Positions 1 to 9,959 of a stretch of DNA of 41,397 bases are shown piece after piece. How positions within the stretch are numbered: position 1 is the first letter of the stretch; each line of letters starts with the position of its first letter. Location: NCBI GenBank assembly GCA_035472475.1, contig DATIPA010000092.1:1-41397 (forward strand), read 5' to 3'. Source of the stretch: JAFAXD01 sp035472475. Lineage in GTDB: Bacteria; Pseudomonadota; Alphaproteobacteria; Rhizobiales; Xanthobacteraceae. Below the pieces are notes generated by a model. It was not told the origin of the DNA. It ran no database searches and was given only the letters and a program-made list of their open reading frames with translations. The position numbers were made by a program, and so were the translations under genes.

Positions 1-143
1 CGAAGTTTCGTCGTAATTGCTCGAGCGCAAATCCAAGCACAAAGATACATGTCCCGCGCGCCCAATGGCTTGATTGTGACAAGATTGACAAATGCCGGAA
101 TAGAATTCCAATTCAGTTACCTGTGACAGGAGCTTGTCCGGCC

Positions 144-962
144 ATGACAACCCCGGATGTCCACACCGATTTCAGCGGGCAGATGAGCTATGGGGACTAT
201 CTACACCTCGATACCCTGTTCGCTGCACAGAACCCGCTCTCCGGCCAGCACGACGAACTCCTGTTCATCACGATTCACCAGGTCAAGGAACTCTGGATGA
301 AGTTGATGAACCATGAGCTGGAAACCGCAATCGCAAACATTCGCGCCGATGCGCTGCGGCCTGCGTTCAAGTGCCTCGCGCGCATCTCGCGCATCCAGCA
401 GCAGCTGATCCAGGCCTGGGACGTGCTCTCCACCATGACGCCGGCAGACTATCTATCATTCCGGCCCGTGCTCGGGCGCTCGTCCGGATTTCAGTCGTGG
501 CAATATCGGCTGCTCGAATTCAAGCTCGGGTTGAAGAACGAAGACATGATGAAGCCGCACGCGCACCGGCCGGAGATCATGGAGCGCCTGCAGCACGCGC
601 TCGACGCGCCAAGCGTCTACGACGAAGCGCTGCGGCTCCTGGCGCGACGCGGGTTTCCGGTGCCGGCCGAGGTGATCGCGGCCGACGTTCGCAAGCGTCA
701 CGTGCCTGACGCCGGCGTCGAAGCCGTATGGGCTACGATCTACCGGAATGCCGATCAGCACTTCGATCTCTATGAACTCGCCGAGGAGCTGGTCGACCTC
801 GAAGACGCGTTCCAGACTTGGCGGTTTCGCCACATGAAGACGGTCGAACGTATCATTGGCATGCGTGCCGGGACCGGCGGCAGCGCCGGCGTTCCCTACC
901 TCAAGAGTGTGCTCGACCTGACGTTGTTTCCCGAACTGTGGTCGGTGCGAACGGCGTTGTAA
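144..962 (+). CDS. kynA: tryptophan 2,3-dioxygenase
   Basis: This haem enzyme opens the indole ring of L-tryptophan with O2 to give N-formylkynurenine, the first step of the kynurenine pathway in the cytoplasm. The 272-residue product has the bacterial family length. The block FITIHQVKELW carries the active-site histidine (H45) and RFRHMKTVERIIG carries the proximal haem-ligand histidine (H230). The tail GTGGSAGVPYLK is the usual substrate-closing loop. The frame is open from a GTG at 123, but I chose the ATG at 144 because GGAG lies about 11 bases upstream and family proteins begin near here. A TTGACA (85-90) could be a -35 box, but no clear -10 follows. No kynureninase or formamidase gene is beside it, so the rest of the pathway must be encoded elsewhere. 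Confidence 0.96.
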   Translation: MTTPDVHTDFSGQMSYGDYLHLDTLFAAQNPLSGQHDELLFITIHQVKELWMKLMNHELETAIANIRADALRPAFKCLARISRIQQQLIQAWDVLSTMTPADYLSFRPVLGRSSGFQSWQYRLLEFKLGLKNEDMMKPHAHRPEIMERLQHALDAPSVYDEALRLLARRGFPVPAEVIAADVRKRHVPDAGVEAVWATIYRNADQHFDLYELAEELVDLEDAFQTWRFRHMKTVERIIGMRAGTGGSAGVPYLKSVLDLTLFPELWSVRTAL

Positions 963-974
963 TGCCGGGAAGCC

Positions 975-1967
975 CTAGGTGCCCTGCGCGCCCGTCAGCA
1001 GATCTGCGAGCTCCGGCACCACCCACAGCGGTGGCTCGCCGCGGGCTACCCGCTGTACATTGTCGAAGGCGTTGCGGAAACGGGCGACGTGGTTGTCCCA
1101 CGTCGGCCCGGCGAAATGCGCGGTCAGGACGACGTTGTCGAGCTTGAGCAAAGGATTTTCGGCACGCGGCGGTTCAGGATCGAACACATCGAGGCCGGCG
1201 CCGAACAACCGGCCGCCGCTCAATGCGCGAAGCAGCGCGGCCTCGTTGATCACCGGTCCGCGGCTGGTATTGATCAGGATCGCGGTCGATTTCATGTGGG
1301 CCAGTTCACCTTCGGCGATCATATGCCGGGTGGACTCATTAAGCGGCACGTGCAGCGAAACGACGTCGGCGTTGCCGAGCAATTCGTTGAGCAGACGAAA
1401 GCGCACGCCGAGCGCATCCTCGGTGTCTTCGCTCAAGCGAACGATATCGTAGTACTCGATGCGCATGCCAAACGATCGTGCGAGACGGGCCACCTTCTTG
1501 CCAATGGTGCCCAATCCGATAATGCCGAGCGTCTTGCCGAAGAGCTCGTACATGCGCGGCGAAGGCTCGTTGCCGCGCCAGCGGCCCCCCGACACGCTGC
1601 CGTGCTGCCAGATCACCCGGCGGGCTACGGTGAGCATCAGCATCATCGCGTGCTCGGACACCGAGATGGCGTTGGCGCCGCCGTTGTTCGCAACTGGAAC
1701 CTTGGCACGGCGCGCGGCCGCGAGATCGACGTTGTCGTAGCCGGCACTCAGCAACTGCACGAGCCGCAACCGCGGGGCGGCGCGATAGAACGCGTCGGGC
1801 ATCTTCACGCTCGGGTAGCACACCATGTACTCGGCCTCGCCGAATGCGGCGGCAAATTGCGGGCTTTCGTGCTGCACGAGCGCAAGCGCAAATCCCGCTG
1901 GCGCCAGCTCGCGAGCAATCTCGCCGGTCTCGGCCGAGGGCGGAACCACAACGATCCTGGACGTCAT
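975..1967 (-). CDS. D-2-hydroxyacid dehydrogenase family protein
   Basis: This is an NAD(P)-dependent oxidoreductase of the D-isomer-specific 2-hydroxyacid dehydrogenase family, which interconverts 2-oxo acids and D-2-hydroxyacids. The 330 residues show the N-terminal catalytic half with the hinge segment QLLSAGYDNVD. The nucleotide-binding GLGTIG motif follows, then the conserved arginine in INTSRG, a glutamate in DVFDPEPP and the catalytic histidine in LTAHFAG. Related members include phosphoglycerate, glyoxylate/hydroxypyruvate and formate dehydrogenases, and the sequence alone does not choose between them. It is convergent with the tryptophan dioxygenase gene (12 bases apart) and has no same-strand partner nearby. 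Confidence 0.93.
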   Translation of the reverse strand: MTSRIVVVPPSAETGEIARELAPAGFALALVQHESPQFAAAFGEAEYMVCYPSVKMPDAFYRAAPRLRLVQLLSAGYDNVDLAAARRAKVPVANNGGANAISVSEHAMMLMLTVARRVIWQHGSVSGGRWRGNEPSPRMYELFGKTLGIIGLGTIGKKVARLARSFGMRIEYYDIVRLSEDTEDALGVRFRLLNELLGNADVVSLHVPLNESTRHMIAEGELAHMKSTAILINTSRGPVINEAALLRALSGGRLFGAGLDVFDPEPPRAENPLLKLDNVVLTAHFAGPTWDNHVARFRNAFDNVQRVARGEPPLWVVPELADLLTGAQGT

Positions 1968-2273
1968 ATCGCGATCATGTCCGCGTATCGGCCCCGGTCA
2001 TCTTAGCAGCGTCCCATCGGCATAGCCGAATGGCGCCGTTCGCTAATCGAACTTCGTTCGCGCGTCTGCGCAAAGGTCGCGCCGTTGACTCCCGCATCCG
2101 CGGCTTCATACTACAACCATAGCGTACACAGGGACGAGAGACGTAGCGCGGGCCGACGCGGTTCGGTCACAACGACGCCGCGGTAGCCGACACCTCTCGC
2201 GCCAACCTCGCCCATGCTGGGACGAAACACAGCCCTCGCGCGACGATCGCATGCGCGAGGCGGGAGGCGACGA

Positions 2274-3440
2274 ATGAGCGCTCTTCGTTTCAACGCGATG
2301 CACTTCATGCCCTATGTGCACCTGCCTGAAAATCACAAGCAATTCAAATCGACCTGGGTCAATTTTCCCAACAAGTTCTATGACCCCGAGCGTGGTCACG
2401 AGCTCTATCAGCGCTACCTGCAGGAACTGGTTCTGGCGGATCGGCTCGGCTACGACGCGATCGTAGTCAACGAGCATCACAACACCGTCTACAGCATGAT
2501 GGCAACGCCGAACCTGATCGCCGCCGCGCTCGTGCCGCAGACCACCAACGTCAAGATTTGCGTCTGGGGAACGCCGCCCAATCTCATGCTGCCGAACCGG
2601 CTGGCCGAGGAATATGCAATCCTCGACGTCATGTCTAAAGGCCGGCTCGAGGTTGCGTTTCCGCTCGGGACCGGAATGGAATACTGGGCCAACCCGGTAA
2701 ACCCGGCAACGGCCCGCGACCGGTTTCGCGAGTCGCTCAAGGTCATTCTGCAGGCCTGGACCGAGGACGGGCCGACCACGCACTATGGTCAGTTCTACAC
2801 GTACCGGTTCCTCAACCCGTGGCCGCGGCCGTTCCAGCGTCCGCATCCGCCCTGCTACATCGTCGGCACCGGAAGCCCGGAGACGATCGAAATTGCGGCC
2901 GAACACGGCTTCGGCTACGCCTCCGTGTTCGTCACCCAGCAGCGCGCCTTCGAGCTCAACGAGAATCTGCGCAGCCGCGCCGCGCAGTACGGGCACACGA
3001 TCCGTCCCGATCAGCTTCCGCTGCTGACGTTCATTTATGTGGCTGAAACACAGGAGCAGGCAGAGCGCGAATACGTCGGCCATCTGGAACATTTCTTCTC
3101 CGACTACCTGCGCACGATCCCGCACTACCTCGCCCCGCCCGGCTACCTCTCGGTCGATCAGCTCAAGACCCGTGCCGCCATGGCGGACAAACTGCACGGC
3201 GGCTTCGACTTCAACGCCATCAGCGGGTCGTTCTTCGTCGCCGTCGGCACGCCCGAAAAGGTCGCGAACCAGATCGGCGATTGGACGGCGTGGATGAAGA
3301 CCAGCCATATCAACGGCGTGATGCATATCGCCGACATGCCGCATTGGAAAACCGTGAAGAACCTCACGCTGTTTGCCGAGGAGGTAATTCCGCGCCTGCG
3401 CAGCCGGAGCGACGCCTCACAACGGGTGGCGGCCGAATAG
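2274..3440 (+). CDS. LLM-class flavin-dependent monooxygenase (luciferase-like)
   Basis: This is a bacterial-luciferase-type TIM-barrel protein of 388 residues that would use FMNH2 and O2 to oxygenate an organic substrate, with reduced flavin supplied by a separate reductase. Typical segments include LADRLGYDAIVVNEHHN near residue 50, the barrel segment SKGRLEVAFPLGTGMEYW, and PCYIVGTGSPETIEIAAEHG in the second half. The frame opens at 2214, but the ATG at 2274 has a strong GGGAGG (2262-2267) and is the likely start. It is followed 10 bases later by an alpha/beta hydrolase and then a Liv-type ABC operon, so it probably starts a catabolic unit. Its substrate is unknown. Confidence 0.92.
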   Translation: MSALRFNAMHFMPYVHLPENHKQFKSTWVNFPNKFYDPERGHELYQRYLQELVLADRLGYDAIVVNEHHNTVYSMMATPNLIAAALVPQTTNVKICVWGTPPNLMLPNRLAEEYAILDVMSKGRLEVAFPLGTGMEYWANPVNPATARDRFRESLKVILQAWTEDGPTTHYGQFYTYRFLNPWPRPFQRPHPPCYIVGTGSPETIEIAAEHGFGYASVFVTQQRAFELNENLRSRAAQYGHTIRPDQLPLLTFIYVAETQEQAEREYVGHLEHFFSDYLRTIPHYLAPPGYLSVDQLKTRAAMADKLHGGFDFNAISGSFFVAVGTPEKVANQIGDWTAWMKTSHINGVMHIADMPHWKTVKNLTLFAEEVIPRLRSRSDASQRVAAE

Positions 3441-3450
3441 GAGGCGGGCG

Positions 3451-4215
3451 ATGGGCAAGTTCAAACGCGAGACCCTGACGGTCGACGGGGTTAAGACCGT
3501 CGTGCATTCCGCCGGCAGCGGCGAGCCGGTCGTGTTCTTTCATGGTGCAGGCACGGTCGACGGGTTTGATTTCGCCGAACCGTGGGCCGAAAAGTTCAAG
3601 GTGATTGTTCCCTACCACCCGGGCTTCGGCGAGTCTGGAGACGACCCTTCATTTACCGACCTGCATGATTACGTCATGCATTACCTCGAGCTGTTCGACC
3701 TGCTCGGGCTCGACCGCTTTCATCTGGTCGGACTGTCCCTCGGCGGCTACCTGGCGGCGAAGTTTGCCAGCGAGCACGGGCATCGCGTCAAGAAGCTCGC
3801 CCTCATCGCGCCGGCTGGCATCATCGATCCCCAGCACCCGATGATGGACGTTATCGCCGTGCCAGGCGAGCAAATTCCCGGATTGCTGGTTTCGAATTTC
3901 GATGTCCTGAAAAAGCGACTGCCAGCCCAGCCCGATCTCGATTTCATTGGGGAGCGCTATCGCGAGGCGGCAACGGTCGCGCGCCTCCTGTGGGAGCATC
4001 CCGCCGATCCGAAGTTCATGCGCTACCTGCATCGGATCAAGATGCCGACGCTGATCTTGTGGGGTGACGAGGACAAGCTCATCCCGGTGCAGCACACCGA
4101 GGCCTGGCGCAAGTTTCTGCCGCAGGCGGACATCAAAGTGTTCAAAGGTGCCGGCCACCTCGTCCACCTTGAGAAGCCCGAGGCGGTCGACGCGGTCGCG
4201 ACGTTTCTGAGCTGA
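3451..4215 (+). CDS. alpha/beta-fold hydrolase
   Basis: This is a serine hydrolase of 254 residues with a complete catalytic triad. The nucleophile is S96 in the elbow GLSLGG, the acid is D208 in WGDEDKLIP and the base is H236 in GAGHLVH. The oxyanion-side HGAG lies at 31-34. It fits carbon-carbon or ester hydrolases of ring-cleavage pathways, but specificity cannot be read from the sequence. The ATG follows GGAGGCGGGCG and lies only 10 bases after the flavin monooxygenase, which suggests co-translation. Together they could form an oxygenate-then-hydrolyse module for a substrate taken up by the downstream transporter. Confidence 0.92.
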   Translation: MGKFKRETLTVDGVKTVVHSAGSGEPVVFFHGAGTVDGFDFAEPWAEKFKVIVPYHPGFGESGDDPSFTDLHDYVMHYLELFDLLGLDRFHLVGLSLGGYLAAKFASEHGHRVKKLALIAPAGIIDPQHPMMDVIAVPGEQIPGLLVSNFDVLKKRLPAQPDLDFIGERYREAATVARLLWEHPADPKFMRYLHRIKMPTLILWGDEDKLIPVQHTEAWRKFLPQADIKVFKGAGHLVHLEKPEAVDAVATFLS

Positions 4216-4396
4216 GGTACCCAGGCGCGTCTGTCCGCTGTCTGGGCGTAATTATTGCAGGCGTGCGGTTGTAACGCGCTATCCCGCCGCCGGTGGGACC
4301 GCTAATCTTGGGTTGGTTGCCGGGACCCGTTCAACTGGCCGACGAAGAAGACCTGGCACGCATGCTAGCGAAGCCAACACACGAGGGAGAAACGCA

Positions 4397-5602
4397 ATGC
4401 GACGACGCGAATTGCTGAAGTATGCCGCCGCGACGGCCGTCGCGGGATCGTTCGGTCCTCGGATCGCGCGAGCCGCAGATCCGGTCGTTGTCAAAGTCGG
4501 TGTGGTCGGGCCAAAAACCGGTCCGCTCGCCCCCGGTGCCGCGGTCACCCATTTTCCGAACTTCAAGCTCTGGGCCTACGAGGTCAATCAACGCGGCGGC
4601 CTGAAGCTCAAGGATGGCTTGCACAAGGTCGAGCTGATCGAATACGACGACCGCACGCAGCCGCCCGAAGCGATCAAGGCCGTGGAGCGGCTGGCGACCG
4701 TCGACAAGGTCGACTTCATCATGCCGGTCTACGCCACCGGCTTCAATCTCGCGGTCGCGCCGATCTATGCCAAGTACAACTATCCACTGATCACGCAGGC
4801 CTGCGTCACCGACCAGATCGAGCCGCTCATCAAGCGCTATCCCAACATGTTCTTCGTGCAAGGCTCGACCACGGCCTACGCCAGCTCTGCAATCAACGTG
4901 CTCAAGAAACTCAAGGACGCCGGACAAATTGGAAACAAGGTGGCAGTGGTCAACGTGGCGGACGATTTCGGGATCGAGCTCGCCAACGCCGGACGCCCTA
5001 TCTTCAAGAAGGCCGGCTTCGACATCGTCTACGACAAGTCGTATCCCCTCGGCACCCAGGATCTCGCGCCGGTGTTGAAGGCTGCCAAGGCCGCCAACCC
5101 GGACGCCTTCGTGGCCTGGTCATACCCGCCCGACACGTTCGGCTTGGCGGAACAAGCCAAGATCGAAGGCCTCAACGTCAAGGCCTACTACAGTGCGGTC
5201 GCGACCGCGTTCCCGGGCTTCGCTCAGAAATTCGGCGCGGCGGCCGAGAATGTGCTGGGAGCCGGCGGCATCAAGGATTCGCCGGAAATCCGAGCCTACT
5301 ACAAGGCGCACAAGGATGTGACCGGCGTCGACGCGGACTATTGGGGCAGCCCGTTCTACTATTCCCTGCTGCAGATGATCACCCAGTCGATCGAGGGTGT
5401 CGGCTCGATGGATTTGAAGGCAATCACCGCCTACCTCAAGAGCCACACGTTCAAGACCATCGTGGGCGAGCTCGACATCCGCAACCAGAAGCTCGATAAA
5501 TTCTACACCGTCGGCCAATGGCAGAATGGATTCTTTAACGCGGTGGACGGCGTCGGTTTCACCGACTTCAAGCCGGTCAACTTGAAGACCAGCTGGGGGT
5601 AA
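4397..5602 (+). CDS. branched-chain amino acid-type ABC transporter substrate-binding protein
   Basis: This is the periplasmic binding protein (Peripla_BP_6 family) of a Liv/HAAT-type importer, 401 residues long. The N-terminus RRRELLKYAAATAVAG is a twin-arginine-like signal, and cleavage is expected after ARA near residue 26. The mature protein begins with VVKVGVVGPKTGPLAPG, typical of this family. The open frame begins at 4313, but the ATG at 4397 has GAGGGAG about 8 bases upstream and places the signal peptide at the N-terminus. It leads the permease and ATPase genes at 5785-9112. Family members often bind aromatic acids or other non-amino-acid ligands, and the flavin monooxygenase neighbour suggests that here. 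Confidence 0.93.
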   Translation: MRRRELLKYAAATAVAGSFGPRIARAADPVVVKVGVVGPKTGPLAPGAAVTHFPNFKLWAYEVNQRGGLKLKDGLHKVELIEYDDRTQPPEAIKAVERLATVDKVDFIMPVYATGFNLAVAPIYAKYNYPLITQACVTDQIEPLIKRYPNMFFVQGSTTAYASSAINVLKKLKDAGQIGNKVAVVNVADDFGIELANAGRPIFKKAGFDIVYDKSYPLGTQDLAPVLKAAKAANPDAFVAWSYPPDTFGLAEQAKIEGLNVKAYYSAVATAFPGFAQKFGAAAENVLGAGGIKDSPEIRAYYKAHKDVTGVDADYWGSPFYYSLLQMITQSIEGVGSMDLKAITAYLKSHTFKTIVGELDIRNQKLDKFYTVGQWQNGFFNAVDGVGFTDFKPVNLKTSWG

Positions 5603-5650
5603 GCGTCTGCCACGGCCCTAACTGTGGACCAAACATGTTCACGCGTCGTC

Positions 5651-5772
5651 ATGGCCGGGCTTGTCCCGGCCATCCACGTATTGAGCGCATAATGAGGCCC
5701 CAAAGACGTGGATACCCGCGACGGACCCTACGCGCTTGCGCGCGGGGGCCCCGATAAGCGCGGGCATAACGC
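5651..5772. repeat. REP-like palindromic intergenic repeat
   Basis: The stretch holds a perfect 9-bp stem (ATGGCCGGG / CCCGGCCAT around CTTGT, 5651-5673). This is followed by ATCCACGT (5672-5679), which is complementary to ACGTGGAT (5706-5713). A second C/G-rich part ends in GCGCGGGCATAACG near 5771. From memory, this 'CGTCATGGCCGGGCTTGTCCC...' type of sequence is scattered through Bradyrhizobium and relatives. It sits between the binding protein gene and the first permease gene, where it could stabilise the upstream transcript or reduce downstream expression. Confidence 0.75.
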
Positions 5773-5784
5773 AGAGAAGTCGTC

Positions 5785-6651
5785 ATGGACGTCATCATCA
5801 TCGGCCTGCTGCTGGGGGGCACCTATGCGCTGATGGCGATGGGACTGCAGCTGCAATACGGCGTTGCCCGCATCATGAACCTCGCCAACGGCGAAATGCT
5901 GATCGCCGGGGCATTCGGTACCTTCTGGTTCTTCAGCGCGTCGCAGGCGAGCCCATTCTACGCGATCATCGGCATCGTCCCGCTTGCGTTCGGGGTGAAC
6001 TGGGCGATCTACCGCGTTCTGATCGCGCCGCTGGTGCGGCGCGCCCGCAGCCAGGGTCAGCTCGAAGTCGATTGCATCCTCGCTACGTTCGGCCTGAGCT
6101 TCATTCTGGTTGGAATCCTGCTCGCCATATTTGGCGGCGAATATCTGAGCTACTCCTACTTGGCGCGTCCGATCTTCATCCTGGGCGAGCCGTACGGGCT
6201 CAATCGGGTCGCAGCATTTCTCGGAGCGGCGGCGCTCTGTATCGGGCTTTATGTCTGGCTGCACCACACGCGGGCGGGGCTGTCCCTGCGCGCCGTCTCG
6301 GTCAACCCGGCCGCCGCCAGCCTGGTCTCGATCAATGTCATGCGCGCATCCGCCCTCGCCTTCGCGCTCGGCGGCGCAGTCACCGCCGCGGGCGGCGCGC
6401 TACTCAGCATGTTCTTGACGTTCGACGCCTCGCTCGGCGTCGTCTTCACCCTGAAGGCCCTGATCATCGTCATCCTCGGCGGCGTTAGCGACATTCGCGG
6501 AACGATCGTTGCGGCGTTTATCCTCGGCCTCGCCGAAACGGCGGTCGCCACCCTGGTGGACCCCGGTCTCACGCTCGCGGCAGCCTACGTGCTGTTCATG
6601 ATCATTTTGCTGGTCCGGCCGGAAGGCCTGTTCGGGAGGCGCGCATCGTGA
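5785..6651 (+). CDS. livH: Liv-type ABC transporter permease (LivH family)
   Basis: This is an inner-membrane permease of a branched-chain amino acid-type importer, 288 residues with about eight hydrophobic segments. Diagnostic LivH features are GLLLGGTYALMAMGLQLQYGVARIMN at the start (the GxxxGxxYALxAxGL pattern) with the NLANGE box, and VILGGVSDIRGTIVAAFILG and RPEGLFG near the end. It is followed by the second permease with a 4-base stop/start overlap (GTGA), so the two are translationally coupled. A palindromic repeat separates it from the binding-protein gene. The gene symbol marks family, not proven substrate. Confidence 0.93.
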   Translation: MDVIIIGLLLGGTYALMAMGLQLQYGVARIMNLANGEMLIAGAFGTFWFFSASQASPFYAIIGIVPLAFGVNWAIYRVLIAPLVRRARSQGQLEVDCILATFGLSFILVGILLAIFGGEYLSYSYLARPIFILGEPYGLNRVAAFLGAAALCIGLYVWLHHTRAGLSLRAVSVNPAAASLVSINVMRASALAFALGGAVTAAGGALLSMFLTFDASLGVVFTLKALIIVILGGVSDIRGTIVAAFILGLAETAVATLVDPGLTLAAAYVLFMIILLVRPEGLFGRRAS

Positions 6652-7674
6652 CGCAGCCGCCCGTGCAGGCCCTAGGCTCGTCCATCAAGCTCAGCCTCCG
6701 AGAGGTGCGCAACCTCGCGGTCGCCGTGTTGATCTTCGTCGTGGTGGCGCTGGTGCCGCTGATCAGTTCCGGTTACGTGCTTTCGATCAGTACATCGATC
6801 CTGTTCTATACGGCGCTGGCGACGTCCTGGATGCTGTTCTCCGGCCCGACCAACTACATTTCTCTAGCGACCGCTGCGTTCTTCGGGATCGGGATGTACG
6901 TGGTGGCCTGGGGAATCGACCTGATGCCCTATCCGCTCCTGATCGTGCTCGCGGCTCTCGCCGGCGCAGCCCTCTCCGTGGTGGTCGGACTGGCGACGCT
7001 GCGGGTGTCCGGGGTCTATTTCGTCATTTTTTCACTGGGGCTTGCCGAACTGGTGCGCCAGATCATGACCTGGCTGCAGCACGTCCTCGGCACCCTGAGT
7101 GGTCTCTATGTCCTGATCGACCGGACCGAGGACGAATACTACTGGCAGCTACTGGCGCTGACGGCCCTCATTTTTCTGATCGGTTGGTGGATCGGCCGCT
7201 CGCGGCTCGGATTCGCGCTGCGCATCATCGGCAATGACGAGGTCGTCGCGGTTCATTCCGGCATCAACACGGCGCGCGCCAAGGTCGTCCTGTTTGTCAT
7301 CTCGAGTACGTTCGCGGCGATAGTCGGCGCCCTGGCAGCGCCGCGCTGGAGCTACGTGGAGCCGACCGTTGCGTTCAGCCCGTTCCTGTCCTTCCAGGTC
7401 GTGATCATGGCGCTGCTCGGCGGCGTGCACCGGCTGTGGGGCCCGCTCCTGGGAGTCATTCCATTCACCCTGCTCTGGGAACTGATCTCGGCGAATTTTC
7501 CCGCGCAAACGACGTTGTTGCTCGGCGCGACATTCCTGCTGATCGTCTATTTCATTCCCAACGGCATCGTCGGGTTGTTGGAGGACACGCTGCGTCAACG
7601 CCATCGACTGCTGCAATCCGCCGGCGGCTCAAGCGGCCTGGTCAAGGGACTGTTGGCGCGCTGGAGGAGCCGCA

Positions 7675-7682
<8 letters not shown>
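6648..7682 (+). CDS. livM: Liv-type ABC transporter permease (LivM family)
   Basis: This is the partner inner-membrane permease, 344 residues, with the LivM pattern. It has a hydrophobic N-terminal half, a segment resembling NYISLATAAFFGIGMYV, and the conserved ALRIIGNDEVVAVHSGINTARAK loop that contacts the ATPase. The C-terminal segment is LLGGVHRLWGPLLG. It starts with GTG overlapping the stop of the preceding gene (GTGA) and its own stop overlaps the ATG of the LivG-like gene by 8 bases. The tight overlaps show one operon with balanced expression. Confidence 0.93.
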
Positions 7683-8401
<719 letters not shown>

Positions 8402-8409
<8 letters not shown>

Positions 8410-9112
8410 GAGCCGCAACGTGTCGGTGTTCTACGGGCGCCACCGCGCGCTCGAGAACGTGTCGGTGTCGGTCGGACAGGGTGAGATCGTCGTCATGCTC
8501 GGCGCCAACGGCGCCGGGAAGAGCACGTTTCTGCGCGCGATCGCCGGTCAGATCCGCCAGACCGACGGCGGCAGCGTGCTGATGGACGGGAACGACATCA
8601 CCCGGATGCCGCCGCACGACATCGTCGAAGCGGGAATCGCGCTCGTCCCGGAAGATCGCGGCATCTTTGCCGATCTCACCGTACAGGAGAACCTCACCCT
8701 TGGTGCGCATCCCAGGCGCGCACGGTCGCACGAGGCGGAGAACAAGGAGCGAGTCCTGGCGCTGTTTCCAAAGCTCGCCGAGCGGCGCAAGCAATTGGTG
8801 CGAACCATGAGCGGCGGCGAGCGCCAGATGGTTGCGATCGGACGCGCCATGATGTCAGCGCCGACGATCCTGATGCTGGACGAGCCGTCGCTCGGGTTGG
8901 CACCGCTGCTGTGCAGCGAATTGTTCCGCACCCTCGCCCGCGTCAAGGAGACCGGCGTCGGCATCTTCCTGGTGGAGCAGAACGCCAAGCAAAGCCTCGC
9001 GATCGCCGACCGCGGCTACCTCCTGGACAACGGGCATATCGTCGGGGCGGACACCGCGCAGGCCCTGGCCAAGGATGAGAAGGTGCGGGCCGCGTATCTG
9101 GGCGACGGGTGA
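8402..9112 (+). CDS. livF: Liv-type ABC transporter ATPase (LivF family)
   Basis: This is the second ATPase subunit, 236 residues. Walker A is GANGAGKST, the signature is the canonical MSGGERQMVAIGRA, Walker B is ILMLDEPSLGLAP and the H-loop region is FLVEQNAKQS. The frame allows a GTG at 8393, but the ATG at 8402 is preceded by GGTGAGG and overlaps the LivG stop by 8 bases. It ends the transport operon. The 229-base gap after it (9113-9341) holds no gene that I can support, only the promoter of the next unit. Confidence 0.93.
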
Positions 9113-9285
9113 TTCCGCGCCGGCTGGACCGAAAACTCTCCCGGAGCCATGCGCGTGCCGCGGGCCTTTGCCCCTGGATGACCGAAACCGCCCATGGATG
9201 CCCTCGTTTGCGGGAGAGACAACACTGGCCGTGAGATCTGCCGGAGGTGCATGACTCCGCGCCGGGTCCGCGCGATCGCCACATC

Positions 9286-9313
9286 TTGCGCAAACTTTGC
9301 ATTCGTGTATACT
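9286..9313 (+). promoter_or_regulatory. candidate sigma-70 promoter of the 9342-12687 unit
   Basis: A -35-like TTGCGC (9286-9291) and a -10-like TATACT (9308-9313) are separated by 16 bp, about 29 bases before the first start codon. The -10 box overlaps the palindrome at 9312-9326. This is the arrangement expected if a repressor bound there blocks transcription. Confidence 0.55.
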
Positions 9314-9326
9314 TTGCAATACAAAG
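9312..9326. promoter_or_regulatory. 15-bp palindrome, candidate operator 1
   Basis: CTTTGCAATACAAAG has perfect 5-bp arms (CTTTG/CAAAG) and overlaps the putative -10 box. A half copy, CTTTGCA, lies 17 bases upstream (9295-9301). A close relative of the palindrome covers the synthase start codon at 10349-10363. The most economical explanation is a binding site for the winged-helix regulator encoded at 9946. Confidence 0.55.
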
Positions 9327-9341
9327 CTAGCACGGGCGACC

Positions 9342-9959
9342 ATGCGAGACCTGCAAAAGGCGCTGGCTGACATCTCGGCCATCCGGGGACAGATGGCCCG
9401 CGGCACCACCTTTCGTGGCTACGGGCCGGCCGCTCTGGCGACAACCGGGTGTCTGGCGCTTCTGGCGGCGGTGCTCCAGGGTGCGTGGCTCGATGATCCC
9501 ATACGCGATATCGGATCCTACCTGGCGCTGTGGATAGCGACGGCGGTCACATCCGTCGTGATTGTCGGGATCGAAGCGGTTCGGCGTTCGCATCGCGTCC
9601 ATTCGGGGTTAGCCGACGATATGTTGCGGACGGCGGCTGAGGAGTTCATTCCGGCCGCAGCCGCGGGCGTGTTGCTGACCGCTGTTGTTGTTCGCTTCGC
9701 CTCCGCCAGCGTCTGGATGCTGCCCGGCCTGTGGCAAATCCTGTTCAGCCTGGGCGTCTTCGCAGCCTGCCGCTCCTTGCCTCGCCTGATGATCGCGGCG
9801 GCCCTGTGGTATCTGATCGCGGGTCTTGTCTGCATCGCGGTCGCGAGCCAGACGCAATCACTGTCCCCCTGGGAAATGGGTCTGCCGTTCGGACCGGGCC
9901 AGTTCCTCGCCGCGTTTCTGTTGTGGCGCAGTTTCGGAGGCGGCGATGGAGAACCCTAG
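9342..9959 (+). CDS. small integral membrane protein, unknown function
   Basis: I do not recognise a characterised family with certainty. The 205-residue protein starts with a polar amphipathic segment (MRDLQKALADISAIRGQMARGT) and then has about five hydrophobic segments, roughly at residues 27-45, 58-78, 103-125, 129-145 and 150-165. A conserved-looking GLPFGPGQFLAA lies near the end. Small membrane proteins of this shape are often encoded next to PadR/HTH_34-type regulators. The start at ATG 9342 is preferred over a TTG at 9297 that would lie inside the promoter. It overlaps the regulator gene by 14 bases. Confidence 0.8.
   Translation: MRDLQKALADISAIRGQMARGTTFRGYGPAALATTGCLALLAAVLQGAWLDDPIRDIGSYLALWIATAVTSVVIVGIEAVRRSHRVHSGLADDMLRTAAEEFIPAAAAGVLLTAVVVRFASASVWMLPGLWQILFSLGVFAACRSLPRLMIAAALWYLIAGLVCIAVASQTQSLSPWEMGLPFGPGQFLAAFLLWRSFGGGDGEP

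Noticed and set aside
2106..3344. A 412-codon minus-strand open frame opposite the flavin monooxygenase
   Set aside because: Long antisense frames are common in GC-rich DNA. The plus frame has clear luciferase-family motifs and a ribosome site, while the minus frame has none.
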